64,000 nucleotides of DNA from Quillaja saponaria (Eukaryota > Streptophyta > Magnoliopsida > Fabales > Quillajaceae): the NCBI GenBank assembly GCA_029379385.1, contig CM055607.1, positions 16,864,001-16,928,000 on the forward strand. Direction: 5' to 3'. Shown one piece after another: positions 10,567-22,799 of this stretch; position 1 is the first letter of the stretch, and each line of letters starts with the position of its first letter. The translations under genes were made by a program, and so were the position numbers. The notes below the pieces were generated by a model that was given only the letters and a program-made list of their open reading frames with translations, was not told where the DNA came from and did not search any database.

Positions 10567-13500
10567 ATGGCTTCCAAGCGTAGAAGATGTATTTTCGCTT
10601 TGATTTTGATAGCTATAATTCTCCCTCTGGTACTCTCTAATCGAAATCCAAAGTTTGCGACTGTGCAATACGTTAACAAAGTTCATGATCAATACAAAGA
10701 AGGAGATTACATTCCTCTGTTGGCTAACATAGTTCGTCCTGCCAAAAAATCATGGTATTATCTCCTCTGAAATTGATGTTTATGAATGTCTATGATGTTT
10801 ATTGTGAGTGATCATCCATGGACCTTGAAGTTGATGCTTACACTTCTTTTCTTTTCTTTTTCTTTTTTTTCTTGAATGATGAGTAATATTCTGTTTGGTT
10901 CTGAGAAAATGGAAGAAAAAAGAGAAAACCTCATGACTTTGGTTGATCTTGATTCAAGAAGATAAAAATTCAAGATTGATGTGTTGAGTAGATCATTTTA
11001 CTCGTGTGTACTTTTATTCAGTGCCTTCTTTGATTTTTCAGCTGCAATGCAGTAGAACACATTCATAATTATTCTCTTAACAATTATTTCTATAATTGCA
11101 GCGAGGCATACCCATACTTTGAATTGCCATTCTGCCCTCCTGGAGGTAAGAAGAAATTTATCACTCCTGACTGTGCTCTTTTAGTTGTAAAGGGTGACTA
11201 CTCACTAATATATAAGAATGTTTGTGAATAACAGACCCGATAACTGGAAGGAAGAAATCATTTGAAGAGGTTTTGGCAGGGGATTGTTTCAATAACACCC
11301 TATATGAGCTGAAGTTCAAGGTTGACACACTTGAAAAATTACTCTGTAAGAAGAATTTGACAAAAGATGAAGTTGCAAAGTTCCGATATGCTGTTTTGAA
11401 CGAATTTGAATACATTATGTACTATAACAAATATTCCTTGTTGGGACATGTGGGAATAGTTGAAAGAAAAGTGGAGTATGCAAGCCCTCGGTATTACATT
11501 CTCAAGCATATCCACTTTTATCTCTATTACTGGAGAAACAAAGTGAAAGACATAACCTTGGTGGATGTAACTCGAGGTGCTGAAACTGAAGATGCTGTGG
11601 ATATAACTGAAGATGCTGAAATTGAGGTCAATTTTACTTACTCTGCCACCTTGGAAAGAGCTAAATGTCAGTGAGGATGATTTAAAATACTGGGATGAAA
11701 GCTCGTCAGACAGTTGGTGGCCAACACAAGGATGGGAATTTGACTTGTTATTGATACGCTGGGCTATTATAATTATCATCTGGGTTGCTTTTCTTCTTGC
11801 AGTTACTGTGCCATATCTTAGAAATTACTTCACTAGGTACAACAACGCCAAGTCTCACTTTCTTATGCACTTTTAGAAGCATGCCAATCATTACCCTTTT
11901 TCTTTTTCTTTTTAACTGAATGATCATTGCCTTTCAATGTAGATATTCTCGTGCAACAGATTATTGGGAATTGAATCTTTTCTTTGGAATTCACGATGGT
12001 ATTACATGCAAATGTCCTGCATTCTCATCCCTACTCGGTTCCTTTATAGGCATTGGATCTCAGATATTGATTATGTAAGTTGTTACAACCATAAATTTTG
12101 GTCTTTGACTGCTAAACTTTCTACAAGGTTAGGCAGTGTATCTATGACATTCTCTGGTCTTAATAGCTTATTTATACTAAATTTCAACTTTGCTCATTCC
12201 CATAATTTAGTGATCTATGAGTAACTTGATCAGGCAACCATACCCATTTCAATTTGTATATTGAACTACAACTTTTTCTTTTCCCCTCTTCACATGTACT
12301 AAGAAGAAAATAGAATTCTTTTAGTTTCACCCTTTTATTTCAGTAAAAACAGGAAAACATTTTAGAACTTGCTTCTGCAATTGATTATGATATGTTTAAT
12401 GAACAAAAGACAGATTTTTGAATTTGACCTTTACAATAGCGACCCTGTTGTGGAAGGTAGACCTTTTTATTTCATTAATTTAGCATGTAATAGTATTTCA
12501 AAGTTTTGGACTTTTGAAGGCTTTCAGCCAGTCCAATTTTAATATTCTCGTATCTCGTCAATAGAAATAACATCCGAGTTGTCTGTTCGCAGGATATGCA
12601 CCTTCTTTGCTTTGGTATATCAAGGTAAACTGAATTCTTGCAATCAAGATGCCGTGCTGATTCTTCTTTTTCTGACATATTGTCTCACATCTTCGGTTTC
12701 TGGATACATAGCCACTTCATTTCACACTAAATTCTCTACTGTTGGATGGGTAATAATGTCAAACTAACGTTTTCCATTTATCCCTTGCATCTTTTCTCTG
12801 CTCAAGCTTTTAATCATTTTCAATGTCATTTATTGCAGAAAGAGTGCATTTTCCAGACTGGGGTTCTATTCATTGTTCCAGCAATGTCAATATTTGTTGT
12901 CGTAAATGGTATAGCAGTGATTGCTTACGGAGTCTCAGATATACCAGACTTAGACAATGCAGTCTCAGTTTTTTTCAAATGGGGACTTGTCACTTTCCTG
13001 TTACTCTGTCTAGGTGGCAAGATTGCATACTTGTCTAGACCAAAACGTCAACAATCTTGTGCTACCAAACTATTTCAGATGCATATGTCCCAGCAGCCTT
13101 GGTTCTTAAGGACATCAAGTCAAATGATAATTGGGGGTCTTTTACCTTTCACTGCTATCTTCTTGCAAATAGACGATATCTATGCAAGTCTATGGAATCC
13201 TGAAAGTGTGTGGTGCATTCCGAACGATGGTAACTTCTTCTTTAGTGGTTGTCATAGTGACTATTTTCGGTGGGAATGAGTTTTACCAGATATCAGCTGT
13301 CCAGGAAAGATTACAATTGGTGGTGGAGGTATGTCTCTTGACACATTAGATTCCTTAAATTTGGGAATTGCATGCTAGCCCACCTGATTCAATTGTTTTC
13401 AACTCTGCATTGGATTCATGAACAATTTATAGGCATGCTTCTAAGTGCTACTTCAAAGAGGGTTGACACAGAATCGGAGACCATGAAAAGGCATTTATAA

Positions 13501-14007
13501 GTACCAAAATAGGCAGTGAAAAGTTTTAGGTACTTCCTAGTATAGACTATAAAGGGTGTTAATTTGGCAGGTGGAAAATAAGAGAAAATTTCCTACTTAC
13601 TACAGACTGAAGACCTATGTTTGGTGGATAAATTGTTGATAAATAGAGGCAGTTGGTGTGGTTTTTTGAAAAAAGCAATTAAGATAAAGAGTACGTATGT
13701 ACATGGTACTATTTCATTTAGTTGATCCTAATTTCTGCTTTAAGCTTCCAGCTGTTCTTAAATAATGGAAAATGTCTGCTATTGTAGATCTGTGTTGCGT
13801 GGGGGTTCACCTGCCATTTTCTTTTTTGTTTATGGGATCTACTTCCATACTCGAAGTAGAACTGAAGGTTTCATGATACTGTTCCTGTTTATGGGCTACA
13901 ATGCTTGCATATGCTATGCTTTCTTCCTGGCACTTGGAACAATAGGCTTCCATGCTTCATCATTTGTTTTCAATCGTATGCACCGGGGCCTGCTGAAGTA
14001 TGACTAA
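10567..14007 (+). pseudogene. Transmembrane 9 superfamily (TMN/EMP70) gene with frame breaks
   Basis: Seven exons fit GT-AG rules: 10567-10754, 11102-11145, 11235-11836, 11943-12074, 12593-12749, 12839-13328 and 13788-14007. The start MASKRRRCIFALILIAIIL is a signal-anchor-like N-terminus. PYFELPFCPPGG and FEEVLAGDCFNNTLYELKFK are the family's lumenal motifs. The C-terminal half has many membrane segments and ends in KYD, a KxD-type Golgi-retention signal known in plant EMPs. The family acts in endomembrane (Golgi/endosome) sorting. Exon boundaries are in phase, but the family homology changes frame near 11653 (an extra base in CCTTGG), again between about 13195 and 13215, and again near 13300. 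As written, translation stops at 11674-11676. It is either a recent pseudogene or carries indel errors. Sequence divergence from typical TMN proteins also looks high. Neighbour FtsZ2 is on the same strand but unrelated. Confidence 0.8.
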
Positions 14008-15479
14008 TTGATTCAGTTCATTCTTGTGCTGTAAGTAGAGATCGGGATAGAGAATGTTGTTATCAAGCAGGGAAGAAACTTGACATAAATTCCTACGATA
14101 CCTTTAAACTCGGTCACTGACATGACATGCTTCATAATTATTTCAACCTTATGTTGATATTGATTGATACTTAGTAAAACTGTTGGATACATGCCAATGA
14201 GTTTCATACGAATTGATGAATGGCCCGCAAGCGGCGTACACATGCATATTGAAATTGAAATTGAAAGTTTATAACATATTTGTTTTGCATGCTTTTCAAT
14301 ATATGCTACAATATTTGCCTGTCAGATCTGCTTGACTTCGAATGTCTGCATTCTTTTCTTGGGTCTTTGGCCACTTGGATTCTCTGTTCATCCCCCAAAA
14401 AAAAAAAAAGACAAAAAAAAATGTAGTGTTTTCTTCAATTTTTTCCTTCTGATTGGAGCTACCTCTTTTAAGACTGAGGATGTGATGCACATTAATTTGA
14501 CTGCTCCCAAAGTAGTGGAAGGAACATCCGCGACATGATTTTCAGTGAACTATTAAGAATTCTAAAAGAACCCTTAAAATATTATTCATTTCACAACTTT
14601 TTTGATAATCAATTTTGAAATTATATTATGAAAAAAAAAGACGTTCTATTCTCTCTTTTTATTTATTTATTTTTTCTGTTGAGCCACCCCTAAACAATTT
14701 TGGATAATTTCATTTTATCTAGCAATAAATATTTTTAGATAAATACTCTATTAGAACTCTATGTTTAAGACCTGAATGGAAAATATATAATAAGTTACAT
14801 GTATCTCTTAATTTTTAATTAAAAGTTACTACAATTAGTTTGAGTTTGGTAATATTTTAAAAAAGATTCAATGCCTTTGTAAAAGTTACAATATGAAAAA
14901 ATTATTTGGTTAATTTTTTTTTTTTGAAGAGTACATTTAAAAGTATATCATGTAATACTTTCTAAAAATTAGTTGTGATTTCTTGACCGTTTCTTTTACA
15001 TAATTAAAAGTCACAATAATTTTTTAAAAGTCACGATATTTTCAAACTTGACAAAACACTACATGATTATGATTTGAAGCTTATACTTTCATTTCAAGTT
15101 CTAATGTTTAATTATTTATTTTAATTTTTTGGGACATTTCTCTCCTTTTATATTTAGTTGAAAAAGGCCATTTATTCAAAATTAAACCTATACCAAACTA
15201 AGATGAATTTCCGGACCACCAGTGTGAATGTATGAGGCCATGCCCCTGGACACCCATTTTCGATACATTCAGGAAAATAAACCAACATTGCTGCAGCCTG
15301 CAGTTAATAATCAGTAAAGCGTAAACAGTTAAAACCCTGGGATTAGGGGTTTGTATTTTGAAGCTGTTTCTTTCCTGGAACCCACAAATCCTTCCCACGA
15401 TAACCAAATTTGTTCACTTGCCCTTTACCAAGATATTTTTTTCCCTTCCTTGCGGACGCTTTTCAATCAAAAAAACCAA
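14008..15479. other. Intergenic between TMN and FtsZ2
   Basis: AT-rich DNA with poly-A and poly-T runs. It holds the 3' untranslated region of the TMN gene (end not definable) and, towards 15400, the likely FtsZ2 promoter. I see no other gene. Confidence 0.6.
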
Positions 15480-16104
15480 AATGGAGACTCGGTGAGAGTC
15501 AGTCGAAATTAAAAACCCATTTCGACCATTTGGTTTTGGCACCCAAATGCTTCTTGGAGATTTGCTGTTTATATTTTCTATAACCCTTCAACGTCTTCTT
15601 CTCTAAAACCCAGGTGCCTTTTCTCTCTCTTGCTTCTTATTTTATGCATTTGATGATTTCTAGCCTTGTTACTATGATATTCAGGTTGATTTGTTCCTCG
15701 GGTTTGAGTTTCGGGGCTGATGTTATCCTTTTACTGATACAGGATTTCTGTATAACTGTAATTGGGTTTTCTCGTGTAATCTTATCAAGTCTATGATGTA
15801 GTTGTGCTGTATGCTTCTTTGCTACTGTACTGATGATTCTTAGTGCACTATAAAACTTTGACTTTTGTGAGTCTTCTGATTTGTCACTAATGACGTCGAA
15901 TGTAATTCCTGTTTGGTCTTTTTACTTGAGTCATCTTTAGTTTTTTCTTCAAATATTTCTCGGTAATGTTGCGATCATTTGATTTTTATAAACAGGTGTT
16001 GGAAGAGAGGAGGTTCGGAAATTTGGGAATTTGAAGTTGGAATTTGGGCCTCTAATTTTCTTCATATCCATTAGCTTATCTGTCTCAAGTTTGCCGTTAT
16101 TAAG
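15480..16104 (+). promoter_or_regulatory. FtsZ2 5' leader with a probable leader intron
   Basis: A donor (AACCCAG|GTGCC at 15613/15614) and an acceptor (ATAAACAG|GTGTTGG at 15995/15996) frame a T-rich 382-base stretch with intron character. A spliced leader would join upstream sequence to 15996-16104, just before the ATG. Leader introns are common in plant housekeeping genes. The transcription start is not visible to me. Confidence 0.5.
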
Positions 16105-19100
16105 ATGACAACTTGTTTTTCAACAAATTTAGCAACTTCTAATACTGGAAACCCTGTTGGGGTTCTCCCCGTTCTTGGAGGGAGAGTGTTGACTGAGGAT
16201 TACCCAGGGAGGGCATGTTGTATGAAAATGTATGACAGCAAGTATTGGTTTTCAGATGCCAATAGAAAATCAGCTTTGCCTCGGTTTAGTTGCTCTTCCA
16301 ACTCCCATAGTGTCAGTCCGTATCACAGTAAAGACCCTTTTCTGAATCTCCATCCTGAGGTGTCACTACTTAGAGGCAAATCAAACAATACAGTGAGCAA
16401 TCCAAGAAAGGAGAGTTCAGGTGAGAGTGTCTCTGAGAGCTTAGGAGACACACCAAGTTTAAGTAATTATAATGATGCAAAGATCAAAGTAGTTGGAGTG
16501 GGAGGTGGTGGGTCAAATGCCGTCAATCGCATGATAGAGAGTTCAATGAAAGGAGTAGATTTCTGGATTGTTAATACGGATATTCAAGCAATGAGAATGT
16601 CACCTGTATTTCCTGATAATCGGCTGCAAATTGGTCAAGAGCTTACTCGGGGTCTTGGTGCTGGTGGTAATCCAGATATTGGCATGAATGCTGCCAAAGA
16701 AAGTAAAGAGTCAATCGAAGAGGCAGTTTATGGAGCTGATATGGTCTTTGTTACTGTAGGTTCAAGTTAATTTTGCATGCTTTAGCTTTAAAAAGTAGCA
16801 TGTCTTCTAAATTTTTAAATATGACCACTCATGAGGAACTTAAATTTGTGTATTTCACACACTTGCAAAAAGCAATTGTGTATTTTTGTATAGAATATTT
16901 TTACCTTGCTTACTGGAAGTGTTGTTTACTTTATTGGAAAATTGATTTATTATTTCTTCTTTTATGCTCAATTCTTGCAAAGTGGCCTTTGCTCTGCTGG
17001 ATAATTTTCTATTTTTATTATTTTGGTGTTGAGGTTTTAGCATTTAGTTTATAAGTTACGAGTTACAACAACCCATCTACAAGTTATCTTGGGTTAGTCA
17101 TTTTGGGGTGATTGGCCCATTCTTCATGTTACTAGGAAGCTGGGCTCCTCGGTGCATTACGGGTTTGCCCCCTTAAGATGATGAATCAGTGGCCCTTGAT
17201 ACTTCAAATCATTAATATATAGTAATCTTTTTAGTGATTAGGACATGGGAGGTGTGCCTGCATTTACCTCAATTTGTATTATCCTTCTATGATGTCTAAC
17301 TTAGAGATTAAATTATTTTGTGTGCAGGCTGGAATGGGTGGAGGAACTGGCACTGGTGGGGCTCCTGTTATTGCTGGGGTAGCTAAGTCAATGGGTATAC
17401 TAACTGTTGGTATTGTCACAACCCCTTTCTCTTTTGAAGGACGAAGGAGGGCAGTTCAAGCCCAGGAAGGAATTGCAGCTTTAAGAGATAATGTTGACAC
17501 CCTGATAGTCATTCCAAACGACAAGCTATTGACCGCAGTTTCTCAGTCTACTCCTGTAACTGAAGCATTTAACCTGGCTGATGATATTCTTCGACAGGGT
17601 GTTCGTGGTATCTCTGATATAATTACGGTAAGAAATTCTTAAATTACTTTAAGTGATAAATGTTATCTTTTGTTAATCTCTTGTTCTTTTCTAATAATGT
17701 TGTTTGATAAAGGAAAGAAAAAGAGAATGGTATTTTATGCTGAGAAAATACATACTGATTTTATTATGCTGTTTTCCTTGTCTTGTTATTATAGATAATT
17801 TATTATGCTGATGGTTGTCAGTCCGTGGTTTGTGATACAAGAAAAACTTTTATGCTAACTGGATGCTGGTTAACTTGATTGCAGATACCAGGGTTAGTAA
17901 ATGTTGATTTTGCTGATGTGAGAGCTATAATGGCAAATGCAGGTTCTTCATTAATGGGAATAGGAACTGCAACTGGTAAATGGCTAGTTGTGTGAAAGTA
18001 TCCCTTGCTCTTCTATTTTTTTCATAAGTAGCTTTCTTGAGAATCTGAATATGATTTTTGAGGGTTTACCTTTGATTTTTTTTAAAGTAGTTTACCTCCT
18101 GAAAAGTGAAAAGATATATCATTCTAATTTCTATCTAAACAAACGCTTTATAAATGTCTTGGTTCTTACTTTTATGTGGTTCCACTTCTCCACAGTTATT
18201 AGTCTTCACTTTTTTAGTTTAAAAATGCATAATCACAGCTATGGTTTACCTTATATTTGGCTACTGAAATGAAAAACAGGGGCAAACGGAAAAGAAAAAA
18301 CAGAAGTCTTATTTAGTAGGATTTATCTAACAATTGTTTCCATGAAGGACAACTAATGTAAATAAATTCTGGCAGTTACATTTAATCCTCACTCAAATTT
18401 GGAGCTTTTTTATTTTTTTATTTTTTGTTGTTGTAGTGTATCTTGCCTGCTATAAATTACTATATTCAATAACTGTTTGATTGAGGACGCACTTCCATGT
18501 ATTACATTTTTATTCTTTTATTGTACTTTTGTAAGTTTTCAGGGATTTTGTTTCATTGTAATTAGGTGTTTTTAGGATTTTAAGTTTGTGGTCCTAACGG
18601 GGTAGTGTCTAGGTTATGTAGGGCCAGTTCTGTGTAGCCTAATATGGGACTTATGAATTCAGAGTGTAATTCAATTTTATCATAATTTAGAAAATCATTT
18701 TGAGATTCTTCTCTTATTCTAGTAGATTCCAGAGATGACTACCCAGGACCTCATCGTGCCCTCTGTACACAAATCCAATTGAATACTTTAACCAGTGTTC
18801 TGTGCACCTTCCTGTTGTCAAAAAACTTTTTAAGTTGTAACATTATTATTTGGAATGCAATATTGTGAAGGCCACATTATCAACAGTTACTGTTGAAATA
18901 TGAATATGGAGCATCTAACCAGTTTCCATATCATTTTAAGGGATTTTTATATGATCTAGCTTTTAAATTATCATAGCATATCCTGTGTGTATCAAGTATG
19001 GAAGGAATATACACTAAGGGTTTCACAACATATATGCGAGTGCATTATATTTATAACATAGATGGTAAAACAATGTTTGGATATAGTTTTCAGATGGTTC

Positions 19101-21108
19101 TTGTAATTACAACTTCTGTCTCATGCTGCTTCTTCGCTTATATCTCCAATTCTAAGTTTATGAAATTATTATGCATTGTGCCTGTATTAATGTGTACCTC
19201 ACATGGTATATTATGACTTTATGTGACATATCTTTGTCTTCCAAAAAGAGACATCTTTATGATGCTTATTTGGCCAAGAATTGATGAGCACATATACAAC
19301 TGAAATTTATGTCTGGTTCCTTTTTATTTTGTAGGGGAAGACCAGGGCAAGAGACGCTGCATTAAATGCCCATCCAATCACCTCTACTAGATATTGGTAT
19401 AGAGAGGGCTACTGGTATTGTGTGGAATATAACTGGTGGGAGTGATCTGACACTGTATGAGGTACCTCCCTTTCCCCTTCCCCCATGCCACCGCAATGCT
19501 TGGTCCATTCAATCAAGTAAGGACCACAAAATAGGAGGCATCTGGGAGCCCCTAATTCTAGTTAATGGGAGTTTATTTAAGGTTACCTTCATGGCAGAAG
19601 ATTTTACTAGAACACTCCCAATTGCAAGTCAATTATACATATAAGAGCTTTCATGTAGATGATATCTGGGTCAGAACTCTTTTTGGTGGGTGACAGATGT
19701 TTGAAAAGTCCATTGGTCATAGTTCTCCATTTCTCATACTGTTTTTTAACATGTACTTTGCTTATTTTTCTAGTCCTCTTTACTTTCCATTTCTTTTATC
19801 CCATTTCTACATACAACCTGAATTACAAATGGAGCAAAAGCTTGTCCGAGGCACACATGACCTTCAAGCTTTTGGCAGATAAGTTGTATGATGGATACCT
19901 ATGCTATCCTTCCTAGTTCATGATCTACTATATGACTTGTACTAGTTTCTCTATTAGTCTTAGTAATATAGACTCATTTATGACAATTATTATCATATAA
20001 TTATTATTACAGGTAAATGCTGCAGCAGAAGTTATATATGATCTTGTGGATCCCACAGCTAATTTGATATTTGGAGCTGTAATAGATCCATCACTCAGTG
20101 GTCAAGTAAGTTAATTTTTTTCCAACATGATAAGATGAACTGGTAGAAGTCCTTATGTGACATGCATATTTGCAGGATTATAGTACTGACCATCTTTGGG
20201 ATTCATCAGTCTAATTGTGACCCTATAAATTCTATTTCTGGACATGAAAATGACCGTAATGCTTTGTAATATGCCAAACAGAGCAACTGATAAGTTTCTA
20301 TATGGCAGTCCATGTCCAAGTTATCTTATAGCGTTAAAACATTTATATTGATTGAAGTTTCCATATGGGGCCATCCATTTGCATGAGGAACCAATGGTTG
20401 AACTTTTTGCAATATATGTTTTTCTGAGTGCATGTTGATGTTGTGTTTGTTCTTTTTTGTTGCTTTTCTAAAATGAATATCACTTCTCTGTAAGCATCCA
20501 GATAATTGTTCCTCAGAACTCAGAAGTACCATGTACTCAAGTGAATATGAAAATATCTACAATCCTGGCTTGAAAAATAACTTTTGAAATGGTATTTCAA
20601 GGAAGATACAGAAAGAAAATAACAAAGTGATGAAAATGTATGAGTGCATCAAAGCTTAGTTTAAATACTATTTGATCATCCTGAGATGCTATATATTGCT
20701 GTCTTCTAAAATGAATACCACTACTGTTTGCTTATGTCATATTTCTTATTATTTGAATATTATGTCATCAGCATGGTGGATTATTTAGGTTTGTTTTGCT
20801 TTTTGTTTAGGTAAGCATAACTTTGATTGCTACTGGATTCAAACGTCAAGAGGAAAGTGAAGGACGGCCCCTGCATGTATGGCATCCCTCTATCTAACAC
20901 CCAGAAACACTCAATCACATGTCTGCATGCACGTACACATGTATTTGTATACCAATTTTGCTGGCTTCTGGTGCAGGCAAGTCAACTAGCACAGGGAGAA
21001 ATCTCCATGGGAATCAATCGCCGTCCTTCTGCTTTCACAGACAGTGGTTCAGTGGAGATCCCGGAGTTCTTAAAGAAGAAAGGGCGTTCACGCTATCCCA
21101 GAGCTTAA
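16105..21108 (+). CDS. FTSZ2: Plastid division protein FtsZ2 (contains two 1-base insertions)
   Basis: Seven coding exons: 16105-16755, 17328-17627, 17885-17975, 19335-19461, 20013-20105, 20811-20876 and 20977-21108. The product is a nuclear-encoded, chloroplast-targeted tubulin-like GTPase that builds the stromal Z ring. Residues 1 to about 125 form a Ser/Asn-rich transit region. [16 protein letters not shown] is the first nucleotide loop, and [16 protein letters not shown] is the FtsZ/tubulin signature. NVDFADVR is the T7 loop with the catalytic Asp. The end, [17 protein letters not shown], is the FtsZ2-specific tail known to bind ARC6 and distinguishes it from FtsZ1. The model gives about 485 residues if exon 4 is counted without its two extra bases, near the usual 470-480. 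In exon 4, GGGG at 19334-19337 and CCC at 19369-19371 each look one base too long for the conserved frame. As written, the protein breaks just after the T7 region. The other exon junctions are in phase. Confidence 0.93.
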
Positions 21109-22242
21109 TTTTATTTTCTCCTACCAGTCCCTTGCATTTCTTTTAGGTCAGAGATCCGTGTGTGCAGTGCACACTTGCTCGTAAGATAGCCAATAATACT
21201 TGATTTGTTCTTGGCCCAAATTCAGAAATGCTTTGTCTTGATAGTATATTTGAATAAGACGGGTAAGCTTAGCTTGTATAGTAGAGAGGACGCAGAGCTG
21301 AAGTGAGATAAACTGATGTTGAGCATTAATGGTGAAGTTGATTCTTTTTCTTTATTTAATTTTCTTCATACGTAGCTATTGATGTACCAGTTTGTAGTTT
21401 GTAGTTTGTAGTTCGTGTTGAGTGGGGTTTTGGACTCCGTTATGGGATCCACTATTTTAAATGTAAACTCACATTTCAATTTCTACTTTGTCACTTAATG
21501 TATTTATTTTTGTTCATTGTTAAAATTTAGTTCCTAAAGAGTGAGGGTGACAAATACTAACCGCTTTAAGTTAAATTTTTTATAGTAATTTTTCACTTAT
21601 TTCATGAGTTAGCCACATCATTTTATTACTCTATGTCATTATTCGCTGCCAAGCTTGATACATAAACCATTGTTAGTCTAAATAGGACAATATTAAATTA
21701 ATTTAGATGATCAGAAATTGACCAATTTTGAAAAATAAGTGTTCAATTCATTTATTAATTTTTTTAAAATTGTAGGGATGAAAGTGAAAATTTAATTATA
21801 TTATAGAGATACAAAAAAATGTATAAAAGTTATATCTATACTATTCTGACCTTTACAGTCTCTTATTTTAGAAAATCCTTACTGCCTCCTATTTAAAATA
21901 ATATAAATTAATTAACTTTAAAACTAAATTAAATTTACCAAAAATAATTAAAAAATAGTATTTCTCCTTAATAACTACTTATTATCCTCCATCCACTCAC
22001 ATACCAACTCATTTATCTTTTATCTTTTACTAACTATCCACTTCACTTACACACTAAATCTTTATTTTCTCTTTTAAATAGAACTAAAAAAACTTAAAAT
22101 GAAAACTTTATATTTAAAAAAAAAAAAAATCATTTAACATGTGCATTCACACATGTATATTAATCTCATAATCATTATCCTATGCTAAATAAAAATCCTA
22201 ATCACTAATAAAATCCTATTTATTCAAATTCTAATTTATACT
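21109..22242. other. FtsZ2 3' region and AT-rich intergenic DNA
   Basis: The first about 400 bases are the presumed 3' untranslated region. It has three short tandem copies of TTTGTAG near 21391-21412. The rest is A/T-rich with poly-A runs and no coding signal. The stretch near 22200-22260 (TCTATATTATAAATAAAAAG) resembles a plant Helitron 5' end, but I could not find a matching 3' hairpin. Confidence 0.55.
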
Positions 22243-22267
22243 TATCTATATTATAAATAAAAAGAGC

Positions 22268-22398
22268 CTTCTGCCCTTTGCATAAAATGAGTCTTATGTG
22301 TGATAGTTGAAATAACCAAGATGAAACCTAACTCCACGTCTTTCAGGATTGCCCAAGAGCTCACCACACTTGGACTCATTTTATACAAAGGGCAAAAG
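22268..22398. repeat. 131-bp fold-back with 26-bp arms
   Basis: The left arm (22268-22293, CTTCTGCCCTTTGCATAAAA...) and the right arm (22373-22398) are reverse complements at about 24 of 26 positions. They could form a long hairpin. It lies just before the gag-protease retroelement remnant, either as part of its LTR or as a small MITE. Confidence 0.7.
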
Positions 22399-22799
22399 AC
22401 CCCATGTTTCTCACAAACTCTATAGAGGGATGGCTTATAAAAAACTATTAACATTCAATGAAAATGTGCCACGTGGCAATCATCAATTACCTGAAGGAGT
22501 GAACAGTTCAGGTAGTCCATTGTAGTTATCCTCTTTTACTATATATGTATGTTTCAGCCTCTGAAAATAGACAAATTTCACACACTTTGACAATTAGGCA
22601 TAAAGTAATCTCTCTCTTTGTTTTACTGCTCTCCCTCTATAACTTAATCGTCGGAAGTACATTGGGGAGCTCACCCAGGACCCTGCTTTGTCTGTTATTT
22701 GTAAGTTCACCTCGAAGACCTTCATATCGCCAAGGTTGCTAGGGACTACGAAGGAGAAAGCTAGATAGGATAGAACAGATATTAACATTGACATTGTCT

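Noticed and set aside
12624..12650. A 25-base intron in the TMN gene suggested by CAAG/GTAAAC and AATCAAG
   Set aside because: Too short for a plant intron, and the sequence reads through in frame.
18530..18770. Possible small retroposon or LTR piece inside FtsZ2 intron 3
   Set aside because: It looks like a dispersed repeat, but I could find neither ends nor a tail or duplication to support an element.
22200..22270. Helitron-like 5' end (TCTATATTATAAATAAAAAG), and a similar string on the other strand near 59085
   Set aside because: Neither a CTRRT end with hairpin nor a Rep/helicase was found, so it stays a hint.
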